DNA from: Methanocaldococcus lauensis
GTDB taxonomy: Archaea; AGJL01; Methanococci; Methanococcales; Methanocaldococcaceae
Direction: 5' to 3'
Length of the DNA: 64,000 nt
Assembly: GCA_902827205.1 (NCBI GenBank)
Contig: LR792634.1
Coordinates: 1,302,001-1,366,000, forward strand
The notes under the pieces are model-generated. The model was not told the origin of the DNA and ran no database searches. It saw only the letters and a program-made list of their open reading frames with translations. Made by a program: the position numbers and the translations under genes. This document shows, in pieces, positions 35,958-45,205 of this stretch. Every line of letters starts with the position of its first letter. Within the stretch, counting starts at the first letter, position 1.

Positions 35958-36743
35958 TTAAAATAAAGATGGGCATACTGCAAAGTATGCTGAGCATTTA
36001 TTTATCTCTTCATTTTTCATTTTGATGTTTTCTAATTTTTTAACCATATTTATATCAACTGTTTCTTTAACTTCAATTAAATCTCTCTCAATCATTTCAT
36101 TTATTATATTTTCAACTTTTTTGTTCCTTACTATTACAGTGTTCCATCCATCTTCACTTCCAACACTTCCAACTGATACATCTGCATATTTGGCAGAGAA
36201 ATCTATACATAACCTACATCCTAAGTTACATAGTTTTTCTATCTCTTTTATTGGAATTTCATAAACAACTTTCTCTGAATGAGATAAATCAGACCTTTTT
36301 AAAGTTTCAACGATAAACTTACCTTTTGATATGTTCATTTTAATGATTTCATCTATACTAATATTAAATTTTTCTTTTATGATATTTTTTAACACATCAT
36401 AGGAAAAGTTTTTAGTGCAGAATAAACCAACTTTTAATTCTAAACTATATTGCAAACCTCCTAATATATGGCAAGGCAAACCAACCAATCCAACTTTATC
36501 ATAATTTTCAGTTGCATATTCTAACAACTTGTTGTTTGGTGAGATAGAGTATTTACTTTTTGGAGATTCTAATAATTCAACAGTGTTTGTGGCTAAATAA
36601 GCAAGTGGTTTCCAATTTTTATCTTTAACTACTACTACTGCATCTAATATTTCACTTTCTAAGCAATAACCTAAAAATGTTGTAGTGAAACCACCATCTT
36701 GGGCATCAATATTTAACTTTGATTTTGCTGAAAGATATTTCAT
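35958..36743 (-). CDS. FrhB-family F420-binding iron-sulfur protein
   Basis: A 261-residue homologue of the F420-hydrogenase beta subunit. It has DAQDGGFTTTFLGYCL near the start (F420-binding region), VGLPCHILGGLQ, VGLFCTKNFSYDVL and LCNLGCRLCIDFSAKYADVSVGSVGSEDGW, all typical. With the FrhG- and FrhA-like genes and CooS upstream it probably carries electrons between CO dehydrogenase and F420. Confidence 0.85.
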   Translation of the reverse strand: MKYLSAKSKLNIDAQDGGFTTTFLGYCLESEILDAVVVVKDKNWKPLAYLATNTVELLESPKSKYSISPNNKLLEYATENYDKVGLVGLPCHILGGLQYSLELKVGLFCTKNFSYDVLKNIIKEKFNISIDEIIKMNISKGKFIVETLKRSDLSHSEKVVYEIPIKEIEKLCNLGCRLCIDFSAKYADVSVGSVGSEDGWNTVIVRNKKVENIINEMIERDLIEVKETVDINMVKKLENIKMKNEEINKCSAYFAVCPSLF

Positions 36744-36782
36744 TTATCATCACCCCAGTGTAAGAATTTTATTAAAATTTAA

Positions 36783-36932
36783 TTATAGAACTTCTTTTAC
36801 CCTTATACAGTTGAGAAACTAGTTCCAACACCCATAGGGCTTTGCCCTATTGGGATACTCAGGATGCACTACCTCGCTTCGCTCGGTAGTGTCTCTTTTA
36901 ATCTTATACAGTTGAAGAAGCAAGTTCCACAC
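36783..36932. repeat. Imperfect direct repeat flanking a GC-rich palindromic insertion
   Basis: Two related segments, 36783-36831 and 36891-36932, share CTTATACAGTTGA and AGTTCCA with small differences. Between them (about 36832-36890) is a GC-richer block with two hairpins: ATAGGGC-TTT-GCCCTAT (about 36834-36850, extended by CCC/GGG) and CACTACC...GGTAGTG (36867-36891) around TCGCTTCGCTC. The block is unlike the AT-rich surroundings and resembles REP-type elements. It interrupts the 3' end of the FrhG-like gene. Confidence 0.65.
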
Positions 36933-37528
36933 TTAATGCACTTACTTATATTGACTTTTGGCTTTTCATCAATTGTTAAAGCGTTTGCTGGACATTTAGC
37001 AACGCATGTTCCACAACCAGTGCAGAATTCGTAATTTATTGGAGCATCGTCACATCCTAAACATAGTTCTTTATTTGAGGTTAGTAAAACTTCATTAACC
37101 TTCATATACGCGTCAATAATTGGCTTTCCAGCAATTATTTCATAAGGTTTTAGTATTAAATATGAATCAACAATTTCTTTATCTTTGTTTAAAACAGCTT
37201 CAACTACCTTTTCAACCTCTTCTTCATCTGGAGGACATCCTATTATTGCGTAATCTACTTTAACAACATCCCCAATTCTTACAAATCTCTGAGGAAATCC
37301 ATTTTCTAAGCCAATTAGCATTCTTTGGAAGCCACCACTTACAGCACAACTTCCAACAGCTATTAATATATCTGAATTTTTTCTAATTTCTTTTATTTTT
37401 TTAACCTCTTCCTCATCGTCTAAATTAACAGCCCCTCCAACTAATGCAATCTTTTTTTCTTTTAATTTGTCATAATATTTTTTTTCAATACTTTTGATAA
37501 TTTTTCCACAATACCCACAACCTACCAT
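36869..37528 (-). CDS. FrhG-like hydrogenase small subunit homologue, C-terminus altered
   Basis: A 219-residue iron-sulfur protein related to the gamma subunit of F420-reducing hydrogenase. It has AVGSCAVSGGFQR, IIGCPPDEEEV, LCLGCDDAPINYEFCTGCGTCVAKCP and KCIKCGTCFFNC, so one proximal-type and two ferredoxin-type clusters. The current stop (36869) lies inside a GC-rich palindromic insertion; the final residues TLPSEAR come from it. A decayed copy of the original end (IRVKEVL and stop) lies beyond, at 36783-36810. The protein may still work because the last cluster is intact. Confidence 0.82.
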   Translation of the reverse strand: MVGCGYCGKIIKSIEKKYYDKLKEKKIALVGGAVNLDDEEEVKKIKEIRKNSDILIAVGSCAVSGGFQRMLIGLENGFPQRFVRIGDVVKVDYAIIGCPPDEEEVEKVVEAVLNKDKEIVDSYLILKPYEIIAGKPIIDAYMKVNEVLLTSNKELCLGCDDAPINYEFCTGCGTCVAKCPANALTIDEKPKVNISKCIKCGTCFFNCIRLKETLPSEAR

Positions 37529-37548
37529 AAAATCACCTTAAATAAATT

Positions 37549-38445
37549 TTATAAGTAATAGCATCTTTCACAGAGTTGGATTATCCTTTTACCTTCATCG
37601 TTATTTACACTGTCTAATACAGCTTTGTTGAAATTCTCACTCGTTAATATTGTGTAATCTAAAATTTCTCTTCCAATTAACTCAACTCTATGATATACTA
37701 TTCCCTCTCCTCCTTCTATAACTGCCTCTCCAACGGCCTTACCATCCTTTATAATTGGCTCCATATATGGATAAGTTAATTTTAATTTATTTAATAGGTT
37801 TTTAATTTCCATTAAAGAGTGTTCTATTTCAATAACTCTTGCAGAGAGAACATCCCAAAGATTTTTTGATTTTATTAATCCTTTGTTATACATTCTTGAT
37901 AATGCTCCACTATAGACAACTTTACCGTCATATAGGGCTGTTTTTGGATATCCATTAGTTTCTACCTTATTTATGTCAAAGTTATAGGCATCGATTAATT
38001 CAACATCTGGGAGAGAGATTTTCTTCTTTCTTTCTTCAACTAAGTTTATAAATTCTTTATCTACTAAATTTAAACCTTCATTAGCTAATTTTAATAATTT
38101 TTCTTTTCTTTTATCACTTATATTTTGTAAAACTCCACCAACTGCCAAATATTTACCTTTTTTTCCTAAGATTGACTTTATTTCATTTCCAATATCTTCC
38201 AATTTCTTTGTATTTATAAATTCACTTAACTTTATTGCATCAACTTCAATAATTTCTCCCAATCTTGCGATTTCTCTCAAATACTGCCCTTCATTAGGAA
38301 CTGTTATATTATATGCCTTCTCAACAGCAGTAACTCCTGCCAAGGCATGAGATATTTCATTTAAATAGCATAACCTTGTCATTGCTGGGACAATAAAATC
38401 TATATCCCTACCCATCATTGAAGTTTCAAATCCCCTTATTTTCAT
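37549..38445 (-). CDS. FrhA-like hydrogenase large-subunit homologue without a complete Ni-Fe site
   Basis: A 298-residue, shortened relative of the F420-hydrogenase alpha subunit. It keeps regions such as GRDIDFIVPAMTRLCYLNEISHALAGVTAVEKAYNI, but the N-terminal CxxC of the Ni-Fe site is missing, and the C-terminus has only LCERCYYL in place of DPCxxC. It cannot therefore be a normal hydrogenase; a structural or electron-transfer role with CooS is more likely. Start at ATG 38445 with GGGTGG before it. Confidence 0.8.
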   Translation of the reverse strand: MKIRGFETSMMGRDIDFIVPAMTRLCYLNEISHALAGVTAVEKAYNITVPNEGQYLREIARLGEIIEVDAIKLSEFINTKKLEDIGNEIKSILGKKGKYLAVGGVLQNISDKRKEKLLKLANEGLNLVDKEFINLVEERKKKISLPDVELIDAYNFDINKVETNGYPKTALYDGKVVYSGALSRMYNKGLIKSKNLWDVLSARVIEIEHSLMEIKNLLNKLKLTYPYMEPIIKDGKAVGEAVIEGGEGIVYHRVELIGREILDYTILTSENFNKAVLDSVNNDEGKRIIQLCERCYYL

Positions 38446-38527
38446 AATTCCACCCATAAATTTAACTTTGATGTTCAATATTTGGCATGATAAAAATTAA
38501 TTAGAAGATAAAAGAAAATATTAAAGA

Positions 38528-40402
38528 TTAAATTCCGAGTTTTTTCCTTTTCTCCATAATTACATTTTCTAATATCTCAGCGGCTTTGTATGGGTTTGGC
38601 TCTGGAATTAATCTTCCACCTGTTAAGCTCTCAACATCGCATGTTAAAACTTTTGTTACCAATTCACTGCCAGTTACGAATGGAACTGGTGAAACATGGA
38701 CAGTAAAGCCCATATCTACTGCATAGGTTGCATCTGCCAATGCCTGCTCTTCTAACCACTGAGGTGCTGAAGCTGCAACTGGTAAATCTGGAATATCAAC
38801 TCCTAATTCTTCAGCAATTGCAACAGCAACTTGCTCAATTCTTGCAATACTCAAACATGCTCCAAAGTTTAATACTGGAGGAATTCCTAATGATTTACAA
38901 ACTTCTTTTAAGTTATCTCCGGCCAATTCAGCACTTTCTGGGTTAAATAAGCCAGCGTGTTTTAATGGGCTATTTACACAACCACCTGCTAAGACTAAGA
39001 TATCTCTCTTGATGAGCTCTTTTGTTAATGTTACAATTATATTGTCATGTCCTCCACTTGCTAAGTTAGAGCATCCAACAACTCCAACAACTCCTTTAAT
39101 CTTTCCATTAGCTATTAAATCAATTAATGGCTTTACACTACCTCCTAAGGATTCAACTAATGATTCTTCTCCAACACCAACAACTGATTTAACTTTTTCA
39201 TCGTAGTAATCCTTCTGTATATTCTTTCTTTCTTTAAATGCTTCAATTGCTTTCTTAATTATTTCTTTTGCCTTTTCATAAGCATTTTCTGGCTCCCATG
39301 GGATGTATTCAGCTCCTTCAACAAATGCCATATCATCAATACAGATTAATTTTGTTTTGGTTTTTTCAGCAACAAACTTTAAGCCGTGGAATGTACAGTT
39401 GAATTCTGAAACAACAGCATCAATTAATCCAGTAGCAACCAATGGCTCAGTTGTGAAGTTATTTGCTATATAACCAACAAAACTCTCTGGTAAATGGGCT
39501 ATTCTTGTCTCCATATCTTGCCCGTTACATGTTGCCCCAATAATTTTTATACTATCAGCTCCTGCCTCCTTAGCCATCTTTATTAATTCCTCATCCATTG
39601 CCGCCTCACATAATGGCTGAATTAATGCATGCTGGTGTCCTGTTATCATAATATTTACATTGTTTGGTTTGACTGAACTGAAACCATTCTCAACAACTGT
39701 GATTTTTGGAGAACCAAATAATATGTCATTTAACCAACATGTCATCAAAAGCCCTGTAAATCCTGCGTGCAATCCTAATCTAAGGCAATGAACCAATAAA
39801 TCCATTGGATTACTGTTTAAGTTTGTTGAAGTCTTTGTTAATGCATCAACAATCTCTCCTTTTGCTCCTCCTGGAAGGATATCTAACTTTTTAAATACTT
39901 CTAATCTCTTTTCTGGACATAATTTAGGGACTAACTCACTCTTTTCCCATCTTGGTTTATACATATCCTCTAATATGAACTCTGCAATTTCAACAGCCAA
40001 CTGCTTAGCATCTTTATTTGCATCAAAGCCCAATTTTTTTGCTAAAAATCTTAACTTTTTCTCATTTCTTATTTCATAAGAACCTTCTCCTTTTCCAGCA
40101 GATAATAATGCTCTTGCGGCATTTTCAGCACAGTGGACATAACAAGAAGTTCCAGCGGCGACTGCTCTACATAGGTTTCTTGCTACAATGACATCTGCTG
40201 TTGCTCCACAAACTCCATATGGTGTTTTTTCAGTAATTCTACAAGGTCCGTTAGCACATAATATACAGTAAACCCCCTTTAATCCATAAGGACATTTTGG
40301 GAATTGATTTGGGAATCTTGTATGAGGAGTTTCTATCCCTTTTAACTTTGCCTTTTCAACCATCTCCTTAATTTCTGGAATTGCGGCAATGCAATTTTTC
40401 AT
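38528..40402 (-). CDS. cooS: Carbon monoxide dehydrogenase catalytic subunit
   Basis: A 624-residue CooS-type Ni-CO dehydrogenase that oxidises CO to CO2. The N-terminal cluster region is CPYGLKGVYCILCANGPC with following CG, and C-cluster ligands lie in FNCTFHGLKF, VVGCSNLASGGHDN, LAGGCVNSPLKHAG and NFGACLSIARIEQV. It is separate from the Cdh acetyl-CoA complex. The neighbours FrhA, FrhG and FrhB-like suggest coupling to F420. Start at ATG 40402 with GGTGAT before it. Confidence 0.95.
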   Translation of the reverse strand: MKNCIAAIPEIKEMVEKAKLKGIETPHTRFPNQFPKCPYGLKGVYCILCANGPCRITEKTPYGVCGATADVIVARNLCRAVAAGTSCYVHCAENAARALLSAGKGEGSYEIRNEKKLRFLAKKLGFDANKDAKQLAVEIAEFILEDMYKPRWEKSELVPKLCPEKRLEVFKKLDILPGGAKGEIVDALTKTSTNLNSNPMDLLVHCLRLGLHAGFTGLLMTCWLNDILFGSPKITVVENGFSSVKPNNVNIMITGHQHALIQPLCEAAMDEELIKMAKEAGADSIKIIGATCNGQDMETRIAHLPESFVGYIANNFTTEPLVATGLIDAVVSEFNCTFHGLKFVAEKTKTKLICIDDMAFVEGAEYIPWEPENAYEKAKEIIKKAIEAFKERKNIQKDYYDEKVKSVVGVGEESLVESLGGSVKPLIDLIANGKIKGVVGVVGCSNLASGGHDNIIVTLTKELIKRDILVLAGGCVNSPLKHAGLFNPESAELAGDNLKEVCKSLGIPPVLNFGACLSIARIEQVAVAIAEELGVDIPDLPVAASAPQWLEEQALADATYAVDMGFTVHVSPVPFVTGSELVTKVLTCDVESLTGGRLIPEPNPYKAAEILENVIMEKRKKLGI

Positions 40403-40586
40403 ACATATCACCACGTTTCTTTAACTTAGCTTACGATAATCAATAATATAGTAACGAATAAATATCATTAACGGTTCGAAATTAGTCATTAAAGAGTTTA
40501 ATAAAAACGATATTCAGATTTCAGTCATATATTCAAATTAATTGATTAAATGATTAAAAAATAAAAATAAAATATAGGAATAAAAT

Positions 40587-41156
40587 TTATTTTTCTACTT
40601 TCTGTTTTTTCATTTCTATGTGCTTTAAAATAACCTTCTCTATATCCTCTGGCTTATATAGAACTTCAATTCCTTCCATTCTTCTAATTCTCTCAACATT
40701 TTCAACATCTACATCTCTTATGTATAATGTTAATTTTTTATTTCCCGGGAGTATTGTCTCTATTTCCCCTTTTTTATTGTCTGGTGGATATATATAGACA
40801 GGAACTCTTGCCTTCATTGCTTGTGCCACTGAGTTAGTTATTAAAGTGTCTGCAATTCCATAGGCAATTTTTGCTGTAGTGTTTGCTGTTGCAGGAGCTA
40901 CTAAAAATAAATCGTATTTTCCAGTTTGTAATTTCCCAACTAAAAATGGAGCATTAGCATTGACTTCAACTCTTAAATCATAGAATTCATCCTCTAAAAC
41001 TTGCCAAAGTTTATACCATTTTACAACAATTTTTGCATTTTTTGATAAATAAACATCTACATCTAAATTATATTTATTTTTTAATTTTCTCATTATTTCA
41101 ACAACTTCTGGAAGTTTATCTCCACATCCAGTAATTCCCCAAGCAATTCTTAACAT
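40587..41156 (-). CDS. afpA: Archaeoflavoprotein AfpA family
   Basis: A 189-residue FMN-binding flavoprotein of the AfpA family, related to the dihydromethanopterin reductase/UbiX-like fold. It has the start RIAWGITGCGDKLPEVVEIM and the flavin region LFLVAPATANTTAKIAYGIADTLITNSVAQAM. It is 13 bp downstream of the iron-sulfur flavoprotein gene, the same pairing seen in Archaeoglobus, where AfpA takes electrons from ferredoxin. A role in electron supply for oxygen defence is inferred from context. Confidence 0.8.
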   Translation of the reverse strand: MLRIAWGITGCGDKLPEVVEIMRKLKNKYNLDVDVYLSKNAKIVVKWYKLWQVLEDEFYDLRVEVNANAPFLVGKLQTGKYDLFLVAPATANTTAKIAYGIADTLITNSVAQAMKARVPVYIYPPDNKKGEIETILPGNKKLTLYIRDVDVENVERIRRMEGIEVLYKPEDIEKVILKHIEMKKQKVEK

Positions 41157-41169
41157 TATTATCCCCTTT

Positions 41170-41766
41170 TTATTCTCCTACCTTTTCTTTTAAAACATCA
41201 TAAAATCTTTTAAGTGTTTTTCTTAAAACTCTCAACCCTTCCTCATCCTCTTCAATCCCTTTTTTTCCTTTGTCCTTAGACCAAAATGTAGCTCCCAAGT
41301 TAGCTCCAAAAGAGCCCCCTCCTACAGGAATCATTTCATTTATTATAAAAAAGTCGTGTATTGTTCTTAAAGCAATCTCTTGCCCTCCGTTTCTATCTCC
41401 ACCAATAGCAATACCCATTCCAATTTTTCCTCTCAGTATCTTAGGGTCTTTAGCTAAGATAGCCCTGCATCTATCCATCAAAGTCTTTAACTGCCCTGTT
41501 ACATTTCCTTGATAAACTGGAGTTCCTATTATAACCCCATCAGCCCAGATAAGGTTTTTATAAACCTCTTCCATATCATCCTTATGTATGCAACCCTCCT
41601 TCTTTTTTATACAATAGTCACAATGAATGCAAAAATTTATTTTCTTTTTATGAACAGAGAAGTATCTAACATCTACTCCCTTCTCTTTTAAATATTGTAG
41701 GGCATAATTTACTGCAAAATGAGTTCCTTGTAATCTTGGACTTCCACTGATTCCAAAAACCTTCAT
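41170..41766 (-). CDS. isf: Iron-sulfur flavoprotein (Isf)
   Basis: A 198-residue Isf: flavodoxin-like fold with an Fe-S cluster. The FMN phosphate loop is SGSPRLQGTHFAVNYAL, and the compact cluster motif is CIHCDYCIKKKEGC (about residue 47). GTPVYQGNVTGQLKTLMDRC is the second flavin loop. Isf transfers ferredoxin electrons, perhaps to O2 or H2O2. It lies in the oxygen-defence cluster. Confidence 0.88.
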   Translation of the reverse strand: MKVFGISGSPRLQGTHFAVNYALQYLKEKGVDVRYFSVHKKKINFCIHCDYCIKKKEGCIHKDDMEEVYKNLIWADGVIIGTPVYQGNVTGQLKTLMDRCRAILAKDPKILRGKIGMGIAIGGDRNGGQEIALRTIHDFFIINEMIPVGGGSFGANLGATFWSKDKGKKGIEEDEEGLRVLRKTLKRFYDVLKEKVGE

Positions 41767-41858
41767 ACTTTCACCAATTTATAGGTAACTAAAAATATAA
41801 AAATTATATAGATAAAAAAATAAACAATAAAATAAAAATAAAAAAGATTAATTAAATA

Positions 41859-43031
41859 TTATAAATCCTCTTCTGCCAATTTTTTACCGAATTTATAACA
41901 TTTCTGTAAATCTTCTTTTTTTGGAGCAAATCTTACTTTTAAACAATCATCCTCAACTATCTTGTAATTTAATTTTTTGAAAACATCTTTTATTTTTTCA
42001 GTAGCTATCTCCATCCATCCATAAGAACCAAATGCAACTCCTATTTTATTTGTGATTCTTAATCCCTCCATATATGCTAAAAATTTAGCAATGTTTGGCA
42101 GGATATTTTGATTTAGAGTTGGAGAGCCAATGAGTATATATTTAGCGTCAACCATCTCTCTGATAATTGTATTCATAGGAGTTTCTGAGATTCTATATAC
42201 TTTTACATTTACACCCCTTTCCATCAAACCGTTGGCTATTGCATGTGCCATCATCTTTGTGGAATTATACATTGTGTCATAAACAATAACAGCCTTATTT
42301 TCTACTTTATCACTTGCCCAATCAATATATTTTTTTATAATCTTATCTTTCATCTCTTTCCATATAACTCCATGAGAAGGACAGATAAGTTCTATATCCA
42401 AATCTTTTAAGGAGTTTATTGCATTAGGAATTAACATTTTATAAGGCATTAATATATTTGCAAAGTACTCTTTTGCATATTCAAAAATTATGTCTCCAAC
42501 TTCATAATCAAATCTTTCAGATGTTGCAATATGTTGCCCAAATGCATCATTAGAGAATAAAATTTTATCTTCTATACAGTATGTTAGCATATTGTCTGGC
42601 CAGTGGAGCATTGGAGTTTTTATAAACTTTAAGGTTCTATTTCCAATATTTATTTCATCTCCAGTATCTACAATAATAAAGTCCCATCCTTCTGTATCAT
42701 AATATATAGATAAATGTTCCTTTCCCTTCTCATTCGTAATTACTGTTGCTCCACTGAGTCTAACAATCTTATCTACACAACCGCTATGGTCAGGTTCCAC
42801 ATGATTTACAACGACATAGTCAATTTCCTTAGGATTAATGACTTTATTAATTCCTTCAATTAGTTCATCAAACATATAACTTTTTGCAGTATCTATTAAA
42901 ACATTTTTATTATCTTTTATTAAATATGAATTATATGTAGAACCATCCTGCGTTATATATCCATGAAAATCTCTGACTTCCCAATCAATTACTCCAACCC
43001 AGAATATATCTTTTTTAATTTCTAATACCAT
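41859..43031 (-). CDS. fprA: F420H2 oxidase (flavodiiron protein FprA)
   Basis: FprA reduces O2 to water with F420H2. The 390-residue protein has an N-terminal metallo-beta-lactamase domain with the diiron ligands HVEPDHSG and LICPSHGVIW, and a C-terminal flavodoxin domain (VIVYDTMYNSTKMMAHAIANGL, SPTLNQNILPN). Start at ATG 43031 with AAGTGAT before it. It is the centre of the oxygen-defence cluster. Confidence 0.95.
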   Translation of the reverse strand: MVLEIKKDIFWVGVIDWEVRDFHGYITQDGSTYNSYLIKDNKNVLIDTAKSYMFDELIEGINKVINPKEIDYVVVNHVEPDHSGCVDKIVRLSGATVITNEKGKEHLSIYYDTEGWDFIIVDTGDEINIGNRTLKFIKTPMLHWPDNMLTYCIEDKILFSNDAFGQHIATSERFDYEVGDIIFEYAKEYFANILMPYKMLIPNAINSLKDLDIELICPSHGVIWKEMKDKIIKKYIDWASDKVENKAVIVYDTMYNSTKMMAHAIANGLMERGVNVKVYRISETPMNTIIREMVDAKYILIGSPTLNQNILPNIAKFLAYMEGLRITNKIGVAFGSYGWMEIATEKIKDVFKKLNYKIVEDDCLKVRFAPKKEDLQKCYKFGKKLAEEDL

Positions 43032-43043
43032 AATAATCACTTT

Positions 43044-43394
43044 TTAAAGTTCAATGATTTGATAACCTTCATCTAAATATTTCTTTAAACTTATATGTCC
43101 AAATAGATCATTTTCTAACTTTAATTTTCCTTCAATTTCATTTTTAATGTTAAACATACTTGCACATGCTTCACATACTACAAAGTCATCTTTTAATTTT
43201 TCAAAGTGATTTTTCAATGGATGGTTTTCACTTAACAAATCCTTTGTCCATAAAACCCCTTCTCCTTCTAATATAATCTTCACTACATCTCCTTTTTCTT
43301 TTAACTCATTTGCAAATAACAATGTATGAAACATTACTGGGATGTTTGGACTGTTTTTATGTAAATATGAGAAAATTAAAAATGCAACTTTCAT
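43044..43394 (-). CDS. DsrE-like protein
   Basis: A 116-residue protein of DsrE/F-type fold. It starts KVAFLIFSYLHKNSPN and has FANELKEKGDVVKIILEGEGV followed by CEACASMFNIKNEIEGKL, with a Cys pair CEAC. Such proteins bind sulfur or act as thiol carriers. The ATG at 43394 is preceded by GGGGGAT. It lies between rubrerythrin and fprA, 12 bp before fprA, and should be cotranscribed. Confidence 0.75.
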   Translation of the reverse strand: MKVAFLIFSYLHKNSPNIPVMFHTLLFANELKEKGDVVKIILEGEGVLWTKDLLSENHPLKNHFEKLKDDFVVCEACASMFNIKNEIEGKLKLENDLFGHISLKKYLDEGYQIIEL

Positions 43395-43408
43395 CTTTAT
43401 CCCCCACT

Positions 43409-43996
43409 TTAATATTTTTCGCATTTAACCATAAAGTATTTTCTTGGATGAGAACATGAAGGACATTCTTCTGGTGGTTCATTTCCTACATGAACATAGC
43501 CGCATTTTTTACAAACCCATTCTACATTTTCATTTTTCTTATATAATGTTCCGTTTTCAAGTTCTTTTAACAATTTTTTAAATCTCTCTTCGTGATGCTT
43601 TTCTGCTATTGCAATTGCTCTCAATCTTTCAGCAATATCTTTTAATCCCTCTTTTTCTGCGATTTCTGCAAACTTTGGATACATTTCTGTATATTCATAA
43701 TGTTCTCCTTCAATTGAAGCCTTTAGATTTTCAGCAGTATTACCTAAAACAATAGGAACTTCTACATTATCAACTTTTATTGAATTTTCATTAATGTTGT
43801 ATTTCTTTTTCAATTCAGTTATTAGGTAATATAGCCATTTAGCATGTTCTCTCTCATTTTCAGCAGTTAATAAAAATATATCAGATATAATTTCATAACC
43901 TTCATTTTTTGCAATTTTTGCATAGCAGGTATATCTATTCCTTGCTAAACTCTCTCCAATATGTGCCTTTATTAAGTTTATTAAAGTTTGTTTCAT
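43409..43996 (-). CDS. rbr: Rubrerythrin
   Basis: Rubrerythrin reduces H2O2 with electrons from rubredoxin. The 195-residue protein has the diiron four-helix domain (GESLARNRYTCYAKIAK, TAENEREHAKWLYYLI, EHYEYTEMYPKFAEIAE, AEKHHEERFKKLL) and a C-terminal rubredoxin-like domain (CKKCGYVHVGNEPPEECPSC). It is the normal order and length. Confidence 0.95.
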   Translation of the reverse strand: MKQTLINLIKAHIGESLARNRYTCYAKIAKNEGYEIISDIFLLTAENEREHAKWLYYLITELKKKYNINENSIKVDNVEVPIVLGNTAENLKASIEGEHYEYTEMYPKFAEIAEKEGLKDIAERLRAIAIAEKHHEERFKKLLKELENGTLYKKNENVEWVCKKCGYVHVGNEPPEECPSCSHPRKYFMVKCEKY

Positions 43997-44025
43997 AAGA
44001 ATTCACCAAACAAATAATAAATATT

Positions 44026-44265
44026 TTAATCGAATTCTACCCATTCATCTAATGGTTCAAAGTATTCTTTACCTACTTTTCCTCTGCAAACTGGACAAAC
44101 CCAATCATCTGGAAGTTCTTCGAATGGGGTCTTTGGTGGTATGTTTTGAGAAGGATCTCCTTTTAATGGATCATATACCCATCCACAAACTCTACATCTA
44201 TATTTTCTATATTTTGGTTTTTCACAAGTACCATCTAATTTACAGGCAATTTTAAGTTCTACCAT
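44026..44265 (-). CDS. Rubredoxin with N-terminal extension
   Basis: A 79-residue rubredoxin. The Fe(Cys)4 site is [18 protein letters not shown] and CPVCRGKVG. The extra 25 residues at the N-terminus ([21 protein letters not shown]) contain two more Cys, also found in some methanogen rubredoxins. It should carry electrons to rubrerythrin, peroxiredoxin or SOR. Confidence 0.92.
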   Translation of the reverse strand: MVELKIACKLDGTCEKPKYRKYRCRVCGWVYDPLKGDPSQNIPPKTPFEELPDDWVCPVCRGKVGKEYFEPLDEWVEFD

Positions 44266-44306
44266 GGTTATCAGCCTCAATAAAATTTAAAAATAAAAAA
44301 TTTGGA

Positions 44307-44975
44307 TTAATCTAACTTTTTATAGCAGAACCACCAATCTAAGCATTCAATTTCTCCTTTTTCACAGGCCTCTTTTCTTTTCTTAATTTCTTCTAATGAT
44401 GATGCTGGTGGAATTATTACTTTATCTCCAATTATGTCATTTTCTGGCCAGTTTGCAGGCATTGCCACTCCTTTTTCGTCAGAAACTTGTAATGCTTTAA
44501 CTAACCTTACGATTTCATCTAAGTTTCTACCGACTTCTTGTGGATAGTAAATTATAGCTCTAATAATTCCTTTGTTATCTACAACAAATACTGCTCTAAC
44601 TGTGTTATCTCCTTTGTATGGACTTATCATTCCTAATTTCTCTGCTAATTTTCCTCTGTCATCTGCAATAATTGGGAATTCAATTTCTACATTTAATTTC
44701 TCTTTAATCCACTCAGTCCATTTTAAGTGGCTGAATACTTGGTCGATACTTAAACCAATTAATTCAGTATTTAATTTTCTAAATTCATCATATCTCTTTT
44801 GGAACCCAACGAATTCAGTTGTACAAACTGGGGTAAAGTCAGCGGGATGGCTAAATAATACAAACCATTTACCTTTTTCTACGTAATAATCTGGTAATTT
44901 AATAATTCCATGAGTAGTTTTAACTTCTACTTCTGGAAATTTCTCTCCAATAACTGGCATTTTTCCTTCACACAT
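44307..44975 (-). CDS. Peroxiredoxin (Prx6-type)
   Basis: A 222-residue thiol peroxidase. The peroxidatic Cys is in [13 protein letters not shown] (about residue 49) and the archaeal C-terminal cysteines are in [18 protein letters not shown], as in Aeropyrum and Methanocaldococcus enzymes. ATG 44975 follows AGGTGAG. It reduces H2O2 and organic peroxides. Confidence 0.95.
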   Translation of the reverse strand: MCEGKMPVIGEKFPEVEVKTTHGIIKLPDYYVEKGKWFVLFSHPADFTPVCTTEFVGFQKRYDEFRKLNTELIGLSIDQVFSHLKWTEWIKEKLNVEIEFPIIADDRGKLAEKLGMISPYKGDNTVRAVFVVDNKGIIRAIIYYPQEVGRNLDEIVRLVKALQVSDEKGVAMPANWPENDIIGDKVIIPPASSLEEIKKRKEACEKGEIECLDWWFCYKKLD

Positions 44976-45003
44976 ATTTTCTCACCTCTAAATATTTTAA
45001 TAT

Positions 45004-45189
45004 TTATAATTTACTTTCTTCATTTGGATTTCTTGCAACTAATTTAGGATCGTAACCTTTAAATCCACACTCAGGAGTGTAGCAGGTTACATCATAAAAT
45101 GTACATTTAGCTCCACAATTTGGACATTTTTCTGGAGGTTTGTCTGCTTCAAAAACATAACCACAATTTGAACACTTCCACCAAGTCAT
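45004..45189 (-). CDS. Small rubredoxin-like / zinc ribbon protein
   Basis: A 61-residue protein with [24 protein letters not shown], matching the C-terminal rubredoxin-type domain of rubrerythrins, followed by [15 protein letters not shown]. It is a free-standing electron carrier or metal protein. It lies between ferritin and peroxiredoxin with AGGTGA in front. Confidence 0.85.
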   Translation of the reverse strand: MTWWKCSNCGYVFEADKPPEKCPNCGAKCTFYDVTCYTPECGFKGYDPKLVARNPNEESKL

Positions 45190-45205
45190 ATTTTCACCTA
45201 AAGAA

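Noticed and set aside
36832-36891. GC-rich hairpins considered as a tRNA or other RNA gene
   Set aside because: No cloverleaf, anticodon arm or T-loop can be formed, and the block lies within a duplicated gene end.
36832-36891. The same hairpins considered as an intrinsic terminator
   Set aside because: Archaeal termination relies on T-runs; no T-run follows either hairpin on the transcribed strand, and the FrhB-like gene downstream seems to belong to the same unit.
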